Source: Moniliophthora roreri
Lineage: Eukaryota; Basidiomycota; Agaricomycetes; Agaricales; Marasmiaceae
NCBI GenBank assembly: GCA_001466705.2
Contig: LATX02000200.1
Coordinates: 1,674,001 to 1,738,000, forward strand
DNA length: 64,000 nucleotides
Direction: 5' to 3'
The notes under the pieces are model-generated. The model saw nothing but the letters and a program-made list of their open reading frames with translations. It made no database searches and had not been told where the DNA came from. The stretch's first letter is position 1. Each line of letters opens with the position of its first letter. The translations under genes and the position numbers were made by a program. Of this stretch, positions 52,887 to 64,000 are shown piece by piece.

Positions 52887-53095
52887 GGTATTATTTAGGA
52901 GCAAAACATGATTGATTGAAGCAAACAATAATTCCTTGAGGTTTTGAGAACGAAAAATAGCATGTGGGAGGTTCTTCGATTTCAAGTGGTTCATATTTGA
53001 GTTTCTCGAGTACACTGACGTTTATGGACGCAGGCATAAATAAGTAAAAAGACAGCTTCATGGGAGTATGGGTTGCGACAGCTTCAGTGGAACGT

Positions 53096-53315
53096 TCAGC
53101 ACTTGCATTCGCCTGGTTTGCATGCACAGCTTTAGGGAAGGGTGTTTTGGTCAGCGCCTGGAAGACTGGCAAGAGATGTCGACTCACTTAGCGCCGCAGC
53201 CACAGCTAGTGCTACCACAGCCGTTCTGAGAGACGGGGGTCTGAACAGTCTGTGGGACGAGACGTGGTCAGCAGTAAGGTTGAAGACGATGGACCGATAT
53301 ACTGACAGTGAACAT
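53096..53315 (-). CDS. Seven-cysteine metallothionein
   Basis: Three tiny exons, 53307-53315, 53188-53249 and 53096-53129, join in frame to a 34-residue peptide that starts MFTTVQTPVSQNGCGS and ends ACKPGECKC. Its seven cysteines follow C-x4-C-x-C-x3-C-x-C-x4-C-x-C, the number and CxC spacing of fungal copper metallothioneins, and the end is like that of basidiomycete MT1 proteins. Such peptides bind Cu(I), Cd and other soft metals in the cytosol. The first exon holds only three codons. A minus-strand TATAAAG sits 63 bases upstream. The gene is far too short to stand out as an open frame. An alternative start within the same leader cannot be excluded. Confidence 0.85.
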
Positions 53316-53377
53316 GATTATCCAAGTGTATCAAGTAAGTGGTTTACTCTGAAGAAATAGCTGAACATATGACTGGT

Positions 53378-53384
53378 CTTTATA
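53378..53384 (-). promoter_or_regulatory. TATA box of metallothionein gene
   Basis: Read on the minus strand this is TATAAAG, ending 63 bases upstream of the metallothionein ATG at 53315. A TATA box is expected for a metal-inducible gene, but inducibility is not shown by the sequence. Confidence 0.5.
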
Positions 53385-54485
53385 GCTCCAATGTTTAGCT
53401 GTGTTTATAGCATCTAGAAAAGTCTTGCTCAAGATGCTCCTTTTTGATTTCTATCGATGGAGATATTGTTTTCGTATTCTCAGTCAGCGAGACTGATCCA
53501 CGCGGATTACCTTGGTCCGAAGCGCTCTCCGGCTGTATGTGGCGTGATAGTGTAGTAGGCTTCCTGGCAGATTCCTAGCCGCTCTGACATCTTGGGAGTA
53601 TCACCTGAAGTACCTCACTAAGTAGGCTTAACTCCGCAAGCTCAAGTCTTATACCTGATTAGATTGATCAGGTACGCGCGTCTACATCCTTCACCCGTCT
53701 ACTCTGGTCCATACGGAGTCTCATGCTCATGCTCGACTTGAACAGATATGTATTCCTGGCTCTCAGGTTAACATTTGATCGCTACTAAAACACAGCCAGT
53801 ATCAAGGACAGCCGAGCAATCTATCCCATTCCTGTCCTAGCTTTGTATAGTGCACAACACTGCCGCGGTGCCGCCATTTAATAACACCAATGACATACGC
53901 CTCCCTATCAAGCGGAGACCACCATGCTCTCAATCTCCAAAAACAGCACCTGTGAAACCCGGAAAACGACGAAACTCCAATCGCTAGAACGCATTGATCA
54001 AGGTGTGGGTTTCCGCGCAATCATGTGCTTTTTTTTTTCTTTTTGCCTGCCGAACTATCTGATTGTTCATGCGCGGTAAGCTTAGAAACGTGCTTCTCAT
54101 CTGTGATACACATCTGTTCTACGGTTTCTGCAACGGCGAGCGAGTTCAGGTAGATACTCTGAGGGTCCCTGTTTTGATAGAACTTAGGACGTTTTGGGCA
54201 CCATTACATCTCCGTTCCTATCTTGGGTTACTTCTGAATGATGGTACGGCGCTGTGAGATGGGCGATGATACAGCTTACGGTAGTTGATGTTCCTGCTTT
54301 TGGTTCAATGAGTACTATTTTATGTACACCTAGACCTTACAGTATTTACTATGGGACATAACGCACGAGAGACGATCTTGCGCGAAAAACAGCCTCTGTC
54401 CCTTATACAAGTGTTACACGCACACGCGCTCCGCATTGGCGCTTGGCGCTAAACCGGGTTCCTTTCACCAACAACGTCGACGGGG
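53385..54485. other. Intergenic region
   Basis: About 1.1 kb lies between the metallothionein and the dynactin gene. Short frames only, with no recognisable gene, RNA or repeat. The left part is the metallothionein promoter region. Confidence 0.45.
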
Positions 54486-56394
54486 ATGGCACCCAGCATC
54501 TTATATCACTGTCCTTGTCTGTCAACCTCGCCAGTGCCTCCTCCTCCTCACCTACCTTCATCTTCATATACTTTTCATCCCTTACACACCCTGTTCTTTT
54601 GCGAAGAATGCGACGCGGTGAGATGCAACCGTTGTGTTTCGGTCGAAGTTAGTGGCTACTATTGTCCCAACTGCTTGTTCGAAGTCCCCAGTGCTAGTGT
54701 TCGAGCAGAGAAGAACAGGTTGAGTCTTACTGCGCACTATATTCTATCGGTACTCACGGATTTTGAGGCAGGTGCGCTCGGAATTGCTTCATGTGCCCAA
54801 ATTGCAGAAACACGCTATCGGTGGTACCTTCAGACCCTCCTGATCCTGGAGATGGCAGACTCATGGTCCCAATAAGCACCGTAGGAGAGCCGCCTTTTCT
54901 TCTGTACTGCAATCATTGTCGCTGGGATTCTGGAGAAGTGGGTATAACATTCGAGAAACCGACTGGTCTCGCTGGTGCGTCTAACCAACCCTCCCCACGT
55001 ACTAGAAACTTACCTTCATGCCATCCAGCTCAGCTGCAGAAATTTGAGGACTCTGCGCCGGATTCTTTGGAGTTTGATCGTTTGAAGGAACATTTTGAAC
55101 CCATCATACGTGCATCATCACTTTCTTCCTCTACTGCTATTCCGAGTTCAGCAGCTCACTCACATAATGTTCACACAAATTCCATCACAGCAGCTGCTTC
55201 CGCCGCCCTTGCGCGAGATATACCCGGTGTGGGGAAATATACACCGCTCACACGAAGTCAACGAGGGAAAGACAAGTCAGTGAACAAAGACGAAATGCCA
55301 CCATACAAGAGCAGAGTGGATATTGTCACTGCCAGCAAGCATGGATCTGGAGGTGGCGAGTTGGATGTAGACCTGATGAGGAGGCTAGAGGACGTGTCGG
55401 AGATTACGACGTTGGAGCAACGATGGAATTACAGTTGGACAACTTCAATAGAAACAAGGTGCTGTAACACCCTACCGTATTATTAAAGACTTGATTCTGA
55501 CATCTTCCGCAGAGACCTCAAACCCTTACGAATACCCCTTCACTCTAAACGTTCCAAACGATGTCCTGCTTGTACTCACATCCTGATCAAACCCGAACAA
55601 AAAGCTCAGTCAGTTCGGTACAAGATTAAGCTGGTCGCAGCTAGCTATCTACCTGCCATTGCCGTCGCTCTTCCCCATCGACAACAAATGCTCGCCGCAG
55701 ACGCTTCCAAACGTTCTATGGCGAAATCCACCACCGTACCACCTGATGAAAACAGCGAAGCACGGTATGAATTACAAGCTGGGAAGACTTATCCGTTCCA
55801 TTTGGCCCTTTCAAATCCGTTGTACGATCCTATCCAAGTCAGGCTCTCTGTGCAGCGAATGCATGTATCTGCAGTTCCATCATCATCGACGCACGATGGT
55901 CAAGAGAAGGCCCGTCGACCGCCATTCGCTATCTCACTGTCGACCTCTCCATTCACGGTTGCTGCATACGCAGAAGCATGGGAGTATGAGGACGACGAAG
56001 ACATGTTTGGCCTTGATGACGATGACATTTTGGAAGCGCGGCTGAGAGGCGAAAGAGAAGTGAAACCTAAACCCAAGACGGTTGGTATATTGGAGAAGAA
56101 GGGTAATACTACGATTGTTGGCGGGGAGGTCGTGATTGGAAAAGAAGCTAGAGGGAACGTGAAGGTGAGTTTTTACACCTCCTTTCGAGGAAAACTCAGG
56201 CTCATGATCTACAGTTTAATATGTTGGTCTCTTACACTTATCGCTCGGATGACCCTGCACCGTCCGAAGGCAATATCATGGAATCTCCGACAAAGGGGGG
56301 CTCGAAGGCAGAGATGAAGACATTTGCGTTCTACACGGTTGTGGATCTGGGCGCCATCGTACCGAGAGAGGAACCTAGGCTGGATGATCTCTAG
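54486..56394 (+). CDS. Dynactin subunit 4 (p62)
   Basis: Five exons (54486-54718, 54772-54974, 55029-55458, 55513-56164, 56215-56394) encode 565 residues. The N-terminal Cys-rich module is FFCEECDAVRCNRCV, YYCPNCLFEVPS, then CARNCFMCPNC across an intron, and LLYCNHCRWDSGEVGI. The C-terminal half has KRSKRCPACTHILIKPEQKA, the FHLALSNPLYDPIQV strand and EMKTFAFYTVVDLG near the end, as in DCTN4/p62. The protein is part of the pointed-end complex of dynactin, which adapts dynein to cargo and is needed for nuclear migration in hyphae. The ATG at 54486 precedes the zinc module closely. Confidence 0.92.
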
Positions 56395-56446
56395 TCTTTA
56401 TCCTGGGTTTGTATCATGTTACAGTTTAATAGACAGTCGCACTGTA

Positions 56447-57885
56447 TTACGATGTCGATTGACGGGAGATAGCATGATTTCCCTCAAAGAATCTTCCCCG
56501 AGCCCATAATGCGACCCAAGTCAATAGCAGCAGCACAGGGACCTCCAGAAGGGGACCGATGGTAGCAGCAAGAGCTTGATCAGATTCAACCCCATAGACC
56601 GCGATGGCCACTGCAATAGCGAGTTCCTGACATAAAGGTGAGGAAATCAGGGAGCGAATTGATAACAGGTGAGCTGCTCACAAAGTTGTTACTGCCGGCA
56701 GTGAAAGCCTGCACGACCGCCATGTCATACTTGAACCTGAAATTTTCTGAATCGGTCCCCCTCTTTATCTCGCGCAAATGCAGACGATACATTAGAATGA
56801 ATGCAGAGGTCCACATAACTGCAAAGTAAAGGATCATTGGAACGAAGACCCTAAAAACCGGTCCTATAAATCCAAAAGTTAGAAATGATAGGTGCTTGGC
56901 AAGAAACGAGCTCACCAAGGTTGTGAACAATATTTTTGCCCTGATATGCAAACATGACGATGATAGTGTACAACAGCCCGATCAGCGCAAGCGGCGAAAA
57001 GATGGGAAGAAATTTTGTATCGAGAAATTTCTTCGAGAACAGAAACCAGACGGCATAACGAGTAACCACTCCTGCAACAAGTGGGATTCCCAGATACTGT
57101 TTGAGCATTGGACGTAAGTATGTGCAATCCTGACAACAGAAGGAATGATACAAACTATGAGCACTGATATAGCCACGTTTCCGTATTCCACTTTTATCCT
57201 GTCCTCAACCCCTCCAAATATGTTTACAAAGAGGACGGCCAATGGGGAATAGAGTACAACCTGAAGCACAGAATTGAAAACGACAAGGATTGCACAGTAT
57301 TCTTGGTGTCCTTTCGCCAGACCGTTCCATATCATTACCATTGCAATACATCTCGCCAGGCCAACCAAAATGACACCAGTACGGTAGGTTGGAAGGTCAG
57401 GAAGCGTGGCCCATGCTACTCCGAGCATGAGGAAGGGTCCGAGGAACCAGTTCAAGGCAAGAGAGATAAGGATGTGCGTGTAAGTTGTCCGAGACGTGAA
57501 AAGAGACGGTAGCGTTTCGTATTGGACCTTGGTCAAGGTTGGATACATCATAACCAAGAGTCCAAGTGCTATTGCTGTGTATTCACTATCAGCTATGCTG
57601 GACTAGGCCCCTACTGGTACGTACGGAAGGAGACGTTGTGGAATCGGACCGTATCGAAGGCATTCCGTACCTCTGGCACATAATTCCCGAGGACAACACC
57701 AATAACCATGCAGACGAGGATTGTAGGTGTCAGAAGCCTGTCGAAGATACCGAGCTGGCTGACGAGTCCTAAGTAGTGTCAGAACTCTGGATTTCAGAAA
57801 TGTGAATGCACATACTCTGGGAAGCCCTCGGAGTTGTTTCATCGTCCCGCATGCTTACCGGTGACAAGACTTGCTTCTGATCCAT
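56447..57885 (-). CDS. ACR3: Acr3-type arsenite efflux transporter
   Basis: Six exons (57816-57885, 57625-57768, 57156-57574, 56916-57096, 56682-56863, 56447-56626) encode 391 residues, normal for Acr3. About ten hydrophobic helices are predicted by eye. The conserved, functionally essential Cys is Cys147 in [17 protein letters not shown]. Other family blocks are [50 protein letters not shown] (across an intron) and [33 protein letters not shown]. It exports arsenite, and often antimonite, at the plasma membrane. The start MDQKQV is the first clean ATG. It is divergent from the DEAD-box-like gene, with 183 bp between start codons. Confidence 0.95.
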
Positions 57886-58068
57886 GACAGACCCAAGGAT
57901 TGAGGTGAAGCTTGAAAACACCCATTTTGTGATATCGTGGTTTATGATTTCATTTTTCAAGCAGAAATTTCCTTTCTCAGCTAGCTGGTCCATGCGCATG
58001 ATCCTGGCAATAGCATGACCCTGAGCGGTTCATGGTTTCCTTTGAGCGCTTAGTGGATTCTTCTCCCA

Positions 58069-60298
58069 ATGCTACCGCCATTGGCGGTCAGAGGTATTCA
58101 GTCTGGATGGAGGCGTACTAGTGAGTTCTTTGATTTTCATCTTGTGACATCTGAACAAATTTTCAGCCAGGAAGTACACGACCATTTTCAAACCGACACA
58201 GCACAAAGCGCGACCTACACAAGAGCTGCGAAGAACACCAAGTTCATCCCAGAATCCTCGTAATCCTCGAAAATCGTTCCAAAAACACCCCGAAAAAAAG
58301 GCCGAAAAATCGGGTCGGCCGATACTTCCCAGCATAAAAGACTGGCTGTCCCCAGGAACTGCTCAGGCGATCACAGACGGAAGAAAAGCTAGATGGACTG
58401 CTCGATGGGACCTCCGAGATAAATTCCTTTCCCTTATCACTCAAATCACCCAATCACCCGTTGCAAATGGCTCCGCCCACCAGCATTGCGGAATCTTCGT
58501 CCAAGTACCGATGACGCCTTTGAACAAGCAGGCCATCTTCGCTCCAGCTATAGAAGCGCGACTCAAGTCGATAGAGGCTGCAGGAACAGAAGCCGGTGCA
58601 GAGGGTGCGGGAGAACCTTCAGCAGGGGACACTTTTGCACACAAGGTTGTTGGGTCTTTGATTCTCACTCCATCATCAACGTCTGCATTAGAAGTCCGTG
58701 ATGACTTGACAAGATTTAATGTGCATCACCCAGACCTGAAGGTTCATTTATTTGTCGGTGGCGAGAACAAAAAGACCCAACTTCGGACATTCATGACAGG
58801 TCGGAAAGATTTTGTTGTCGCGAATACAGGCCGGTTGTTAGATGTCCTTTCATCTCAACCAGAACTGGTTCATGTTTTGTCTTCAACTCGACAGGTTCGT
58901 TTCTTGGATTTTCGACTAGCCTTTAATAAATTTCTCCATTTCTAGATAATCATCCACGAAGCAGACAAAATGGTGGAAGAGGGTTTGCGAGACCAGATCT
59001 CTACGGTTCTGAGCGTTTTGGCTCCAAATCCAGAGCGCCGAACATTCATCTTCTCTGAAACCGTAACCCCAGGATTACGTGTTATGTCGAAGAGGGTCCT
59101 GGGCCCCGAACCCACTTACCTAGATTGCCAAACCGAAAATGTGAACCTATCCCCACCAGAGATGGCTCTCAAACATATCCCCGTACATCACACCACACTT
59201 CCCACCGCTGAATATCAAATACCTCACATCTTCCGCCTCATTGCGCATGACCAACTCGTTCAGCCCCGAGCATCCAAGATTGTTCTCCGTCTTCCAACAA
59301 CAAAACTCGCCCAGCTCTTCAGCACTCTCATCTCCCATTTTGCCAAAAGCATCCTCCCTGCTGGCCAAAACACGAATGTCTACGAGTACCATGACCTCTG
59401 CACGGAAGAGAAACGTAAGCAAATCGCAGAACAATTTGCGGAAGACAAGTCGGGCGCCAGTATTCTCATTGCAGGCACCAACTTGGAAATGCTCAATACG
59501 AGGAAATTCCCAGGCACGACACGCGTTATTCACGTTGGGATTCCCTCTGGCCGGCTTACATGGGACGTTATTACTTTGCCGCCTCGCGATTCCGAAAATC
59601 CACGAGTAGACCTTGTGCTCTTACCTTGGGAGATTGGCTATCTCTCATGGCAGCTCACAGAGATTGGTATGAAGCCTTTAACGATCTCGGAACTCAAATT
59701 CGAGCTTGCAGGCCTTGCGCAATCATTTGATGAAAGTCGCACGGAAATAAAAGGCTCGGAGGACTTTTTCCAGCACCCTTTCACGCCTCTCCTCGAGAAG
59801 TATGATTCTGTACAGGAAGCATTCGCTCCAAAACTCGACTCCGAAGCTATCATAGAGACATGCAAGTCTATGCTTGGTTATTATATTCCCAAGAACCCCG
59901 AATTGCGGGTCAGCAATCAAATTGTCGTGGAAGGATGTAAAATATGGACCGTTGATGCGATGGGCCTTGCGAAGATACCACATATCGATCACAGTTTCTT
60001 GGAGAGGATGGGCATCAGCGATCACCGTACCAAACATTTTGGAAAGGAAGCTCGTATTGAGCGAGCCGTCGATCCGAAGACACCTCATTGGGTGGGACGT
60101 GGCCGAGTGAAGAAGCACAGGGAGCGTATGTTGACTTGGATCGCCAAAGAATACGCGACCACCAGGATTGACGACGAGGAGACGTTTGAGTATCGTGGTG
60201 TTAGATACGATAGGAAACCGGTGCAGAAGAGGATGAATGATTTGAAGAAAGCTGGGGCCGATGAAGAGGCATTCGAGTCAGTGTCGCGGCGGCAATGA
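58069..60298 (+). CDS. DEAD-box-derived protein lacking ATPase motifs
   Basis: Three exons, 58069-58120, 58167-58894 and 58946-60298, encode 710 residues. The start MLPPLAVRGIQSGWRRTTRK is Arg-rich without acids, like a mitochondrial presequence. The fold of an Mss116-like DEAD-box helicase is traceable: VPMTPLNKQAI at the Q-motif position, LILTPSS at motif Ia, ANTGRLLDVL at motif Ib, and a second RecA domain with EEKRKQIAEQF and TTRVIHVGIPSGR. Key residues are gone. The Walker A segment has no GKT, DEAD reads HEAD (residues 247-250), SAT reads FSET (279-282), and no HRxGRxxR motif follows. The gene is long, intact and cleanly spliced, so it is likely expressed as a non-catalytic RNA-binding or scaffold protein. 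Confidence 0.8.
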
Positions 60299-61293
60299 CT
60301 ACTTACACAGTCGCATACTACCTACTGATATATTTACAGATTCATTACAACTTATAGTATCTATTGATGAATAATAGAATACCTAATTGGATTCATATGG
60401 AACGAACTAGTCCCTCGCGGTTTGAAACTTGAACGACTTTGACGTTTTGTGGCAAGCCACCTTTTCCGTCACTCGAAAATGCTTCAGAGGGCGACTCAGT
60501 CACCTCATCATTCATCTCTGTGACTGTCATTCACCATCACTTGGTGGCCCTTACTCAATAGACTAGCACGGATATCACGAATGGTGTAGCGGTGTTCAGC
60601 CAAGGAAGTTGGGTTGCGTTACATTTTCGGTGTCGGGTTCGAGTACTATTGCTCTTATACCAGCGAGGTCAGCGGCCTCAACCTCCGATATCATCCGATA
60701 TAACCTCCTGATAGTCCCATAACACTCTCATTCACCGGATCACCGCTATTCATCTTCTCTATTCAGACGATTTGCCTTATCAGACTGCAAACCATCACAG
60801 GATGAGATTCTGGACCTCGAAGCTCTAGGTGTCTTGCAATCGTGTCGATGGGCAGAACGATCAGAATAAGGAACATATCGTACGGGATATATATCCTTTC
60901 TTTCACATTTGGCTGATAGGAGGGCATATCCTGAATACTTCGGGGACGGACAAGCCGGCGGATCTGGGATGATGAAGACTTTGACGAGATGCATATGTAT
61001 GTCATCGAGTGTCTCTTTCTTTTGTTCAGTGCTAATGTTTCTCTTGGTATTATAACAGCGTGATGCACAGGCGTTGCTACGTCGGCCGCGGCTCCCGGCC
61101 ATGTTATTATTATCTTTATGCGCCTGGACGCACAGGAAAGCTGTTGGCTGTTAGCCGTTGAACCAATTGACCGGTCATTCATCTCTGCAATCAACCAACC
61201 ATCCTAGACTTCACTCAAGCGTCTCCCGAGGTGGATCATCAGATATAAAAACATGATGATTAGGAAGAGATTTCGTGCGGAACCATCGCTGTT
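60299..61293. other. Intergenic region
   Basis: About 1 kb without a supported gene. A tRNA-like pair of motifs near 60580-60650 was checked and rejected. Minus-strand frames of 118 and 143 codons at 60746-61194 show no domain. Confidence 0.45.
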
Positions 61294-63026
61294 ATGATAG
61301 ACGGCCACAGCTCTGATCAACCGCTCACACCTCAGAGCGCTCCATTTACCAACGTTGAGAGCGACTTCGTTCGCGCTCTTCCGACTTTTGCCAAAGATGA
61401 AAACTTTCGATGGTCTGAAGCTGCTCAAGAAGAATATAGCCCTCAGCCTTCCACATCAGCTCACTGGCACTACATTTCCCGTCAGTTTACATTCGCAAGT
61501 CCCCATTCTGCCATTGGTGAGCTAGCCTTCACAGCCTTGACTGCAACTCCCTAAACTCAATGTGCATCTCTCCCAGCACTTCCGAGTGCCATTCACCTCG
61601 TACACGCGTTACAGACAGAGGTCAAAGAGGGAAGAAAAAAAGGAAGCGTAGATGGCTATCTCGTCAAGATGTATGAGATGGCAACGGATTCGGAGAAGGA
61701 ATTATTCAAGTTGGTTAACGCCGGAGCAGTGCCAACTTTGATACACCTTCTCAAGGTACGGGCGGCCGAGCAGTATGGGGTCGAAATCGTTCTGATTAAT
61801 TTAGGGACATTTGCTGCGTACGGAGTCATTCATAACTTCTCAAGCCCTGATACCGTGCTGACAGGATCTCGTTAGACGTGACCCTATAAGCGCAAATGCC
61901 ATACATCGAACAGGCACAGCAATCACACTCGTTGAACTCTTCAATTCACCACCGACGGATGTCGTACAGACGCTAGCTATCTGGTGCCTGACCCTCATTT
62001 GCAGAAGTGCTGAGGTGGCGAACAGCCTTATCAAGCTGAATATAGCCTCGATACTCGTCCGAGTTCAAGCTCGAATAGGACCTATCATGCCAGCAATTTC
62101 GATATTCTTCCTGGGTACCCTCATTCGATCTGACAGTTTGGCTGAATTTTTGGTCTCCCTGGGTTTCGCACAAACAATTTGCACCCATCTTCGACAATGC
62201 TCTGAACTTTATGTACCTAATCCCGAGAGCGTATCTGCGGGTTTGTACGCAGTGGCTAGGATGTCCCGATCCATCCCTTTGGCAAAGACCCTCGCAAAGA
62301 ACGGGTGTGTAGAGGTTATCGCGCACCACCTCAAGACATCGACGGATCCTGAGGTTTTGCATTGGAGTGCAAGAGCTGTTGGTTGTCTGATGAAGCCCAA
62401 TAGCAGCGATCTGGTCAAAATCCTTCTGGACGCCGATATTGCTAAAGGGCTCGCCAGACTGCCCACTGTTTTACCCCCTGAATCTCTCCATCCCCTCGAG
62501 TCGTTTGGTTTCGCCATTCAGAGGTTCAGCTGTGCGGAGTGGGGCAGCTCAACAAGGAAAGCTTTGGTAGAAGCTGGAGTTGTTGACTCGCTCCTGGCTC
62601 CCTTCAGACCAGCAGTAGATGAGCGTCGCCACAACGTTCATGTGGAGCTCGCACTTGCTGTCTGTCTCCTTGGGGGTGTGGGTGGTTCGTCCATCCGGAA
62701 GGAAATCGTAAATGCGGGAGGCATCGAAATTTTGAAGAGTGCTGGTGCAGCGGGCAGCCCGGACGTGACAAAGGCTTGTAACATGGCTGTGAGCAGCATC
62801 ACTGGTAATTTATTCTCGCGTAGCGTAGGTTGGCGTCGAGGTTTATTCCCTATTCTCGAAGATGCTGACCATGCTTTCAGCTACGGCAAAGGCTGCGATG
62901 GCACACAAGTGGAGTGGGGGATGCCCTGATTACTATACAGAGTGCCCACTCACAATCACGGAGGAACAGGATTCTCGCAAATGTATGATGTGTACGGAGA
63001 TTTGTGGTGCCGGGGGTTTCGTATAG
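61294..63026 (+). CDS. ARM-repeat protein with Cys-containing tail
   Basis: Four exons (61294-61516, 61577-61755, 61865-62804, 62881-63026) encode 495 residues. Most of the protein is helical repeat of armadillo type, for example LFKLVNAGAVPTLIHLLK, TAITLVELFNSPPTDVVQTLAIW, KTLAKNGCVEVIAHHLK with VLHWSARAVGCL, and RKEIVNAGGIEILKSAG. The last exon adds a tail with CPDYYTECPL and RKCMMCTEICG, which could be part of a small zinc site. No specific orthologue is recognised. The third intron is 109 bases, longer than its neighbours, and an extra exon within it was considered but does not fit the frame. Confidence 0.75.
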
Positions 63027-63029
63027 CTT

Positions 63030-63848
63030 CTGTACATTTTCATAAACTGCCCGATAGCGATGTATTTGGTGAAAAGTTCTTCGTCCTTTTTGGCATCTCT
63101 GCCAACATAAATCTGCATAGCGGAAGACGGCATCCCCCGACGGCGAATGATGTTTGTGTGGCAGCTAGACGTAGTCAACTTTGGTAGAGTTCGAGCAAAG
63201 GTAGTACAATCACGCTACCTGTGGTTGATTCGCGACAACTCCTTGAAGATACCGTTCGGGGTAAGAGAGTTGGGTTATACTTGGGCATACAGTAAGCGTG
63301 CGTTGGGAAGGGAACTGTGTCTACACTCACCTGTATCCTCCATACCTTCCATGTTCATTCCAAATAATACCCACAATTGGCCTTGATCCATCGAGTTTGT
63401 GGTCGTTGTACAGCGACAGAAGATCCTTCAGCCATTTTTCGGGCACCGACCCGGCATCATCTTGCTGTCTCTCGAACAGCATAGCTTGTCAGATTTGTTC
63501 CTCTGTGAAATGTGACAGGGTACCCATATCAACTATGGCGCTAGCCACTAGTGAAATCAACGCCTACTCAAAGATAATCAAATCTCCTATCTTGAAATGG
63601 ACACCAACGAACATGCCTAATCCCTTTCCAGCTTCAGATGCGTGGGTCTGGTAGCGTGTTCCGGGAAGCCGAGCGATGGGCCGGGGAAAGCCAGGCACGC
63701 CGTAGGTTTTCCGCTTCAGGTACCCAGAAATCAAGCACTCCGTCCAACCACCTGAATATCTTTCGATTGTCGTATCCATAAAGATTGAAGACAGTGGTAA
63801 AAACCACCTCAAGCTCGTCATACTGGAATAAAAACCAGCCACGTTCAA
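63030..63848 (-). pseudogene. SET-domain protein pseudogene
   Basis: Minus-strand SET-domain blocks are clear: FPRPIARLPGTRYQ, then EAGKGLGMFVGVHFKIGDLIIFE, SAIVDMGTLSHFTEEQI, WLKDLLSLYNDHKLDG, and SRINHS joined to CHTN across an intron, the NHSC motif that lines the cofactor and substrate site. Two in-frame stops interrupt one continuous frame, TAG at 63564-63566 and TGA at 63489-63491, 25 codons apart. An intron cannot remove them without losing conserved sequence. The 3' end may overlap the end of the ARM-repeat gene on the other strand. Members of this family are numerous in mushrooms. Upstream parts may run past 63848 towards the window edge. Confidence 0.75.
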
Positions 63849-64000
63849 CCTGCTTGGTGGGACTTCTTATCCTTCAGGACGACCTGTATATATGAGCAAT
63901 TTCAGCATCTGCAGAGTTATTTGTTGAAAATAAATATACACCTGCTTCTTTGACCACACCATAGGACAAGGTAATCTTGGAGAGGACGCGGTCATTCGCG
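63849..64000. other. Window edge, upstream of SET relic
   Basis: No further gene is recognisable. It may contain the former 5' end of the SET-domain pseudogene. Confidence 0.3.

Noticed and set aside
57121..57153. Reading through [11 protein letters not shown] as coding in ACR3
   Set aside because: Removing it as part of a 59-base intron restores the family motif [10 protein letters not shown] in frame.
60580..60660. Possible tRNA gene (TGGTGTAGCGG A-box-like and GGGTTCGAGTA B-box-like motifs)
   Set aside because: The acceptor and T stems do not pair, so no cloverleaf forms.
60746..61194. Minus-strand frames of 118 and 143 codons upstream of the ARM-repeat gene
   Set aside because: They overlap in different frames, carry no domain, and lie in a promoter interval.

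Overview
The window is nuclear DNA of a filamentous fungus, most likely a mushroom-forming basidiomycete (Agaricomycetes). The reasons are many short introns of about 50-60 bp, tightly packed genes on both strands, F-box/LRR genes, a basidiomycete-style seven-cysteine metallothionein, and relics of an Agaricomycete P-loop NTPase family. There is no bacterial, organellar or CRISPR-like structure. Exon joins were worked out by hand from GT/GC..AG borders, reading-frame closure and family conservation. No alignment or transcript data were available.

Layout. 1-7.1 kb is AT-rich and gene-poor, with a foldback, a 123-bp tandem duplication and hairpins. 7.1-13.7 kb holds an F-box gene, a HIT zinc-finger gene, the oligosaccharyltransferase subunit WBP1/OST48, a frameshifted F-box pseudogene and an unassigned four-exon gene. 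14.1-32 kb is a dense housekeeping block: COP9 subunit 3, the mitochondrial helicase SUV3, a STE20-type kinase, the Brix protein SSF1, holocytochrome-c synthase, a 12-exon nitronate monooxygenase and cohesin SMC3.

32-43.6 kb is accessory. It has a dead P-loop NTPase relic, an HD-domain (cyanamide hydratase-like) gene, a 630-bp hAT-type miniature transposon with 8-bp target duplications, a catalase, and a tandem pair of seven-helix receptor-like genes. 43.6-52.9 kb is housekeeping again: ribosomal protein uL14, eIF2B gamma, a WD40 protein, splicing factor SYF1 and the Rab geranylgeranyl transferase alpha subunit. 53-64 kb holds a 34-residue metallothionein, dynactin p62, an Acr3 arsenite exporter, a DEAD-box-derived protein that has lost its ATPase motifs, an ARM-repeat protein and a decayed SET-domain gene at the right edge.

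The genes do not form one pathway. Recurrent themes are mitochondrial gene expression and assembly (SUV3, CCHL, perhaps the pseudo-helicase), RNA and ribosome function (SSF1, uL14, eIF2B gamma, SYF1, HIT finger), and detoxification (nitronate monooxygenase, HD hydratase-like protein, catalase, metallothionein, Acr3). Many pairs are head-to-head with 59-185 bp between start codons. The observations most worth checking are the metallothionein gene with its tiny exons, the catalytically dead DEAD-box protein, three GC-AG introns, a start-codon-only exon in the Rab transferase gene, and the hAT element.
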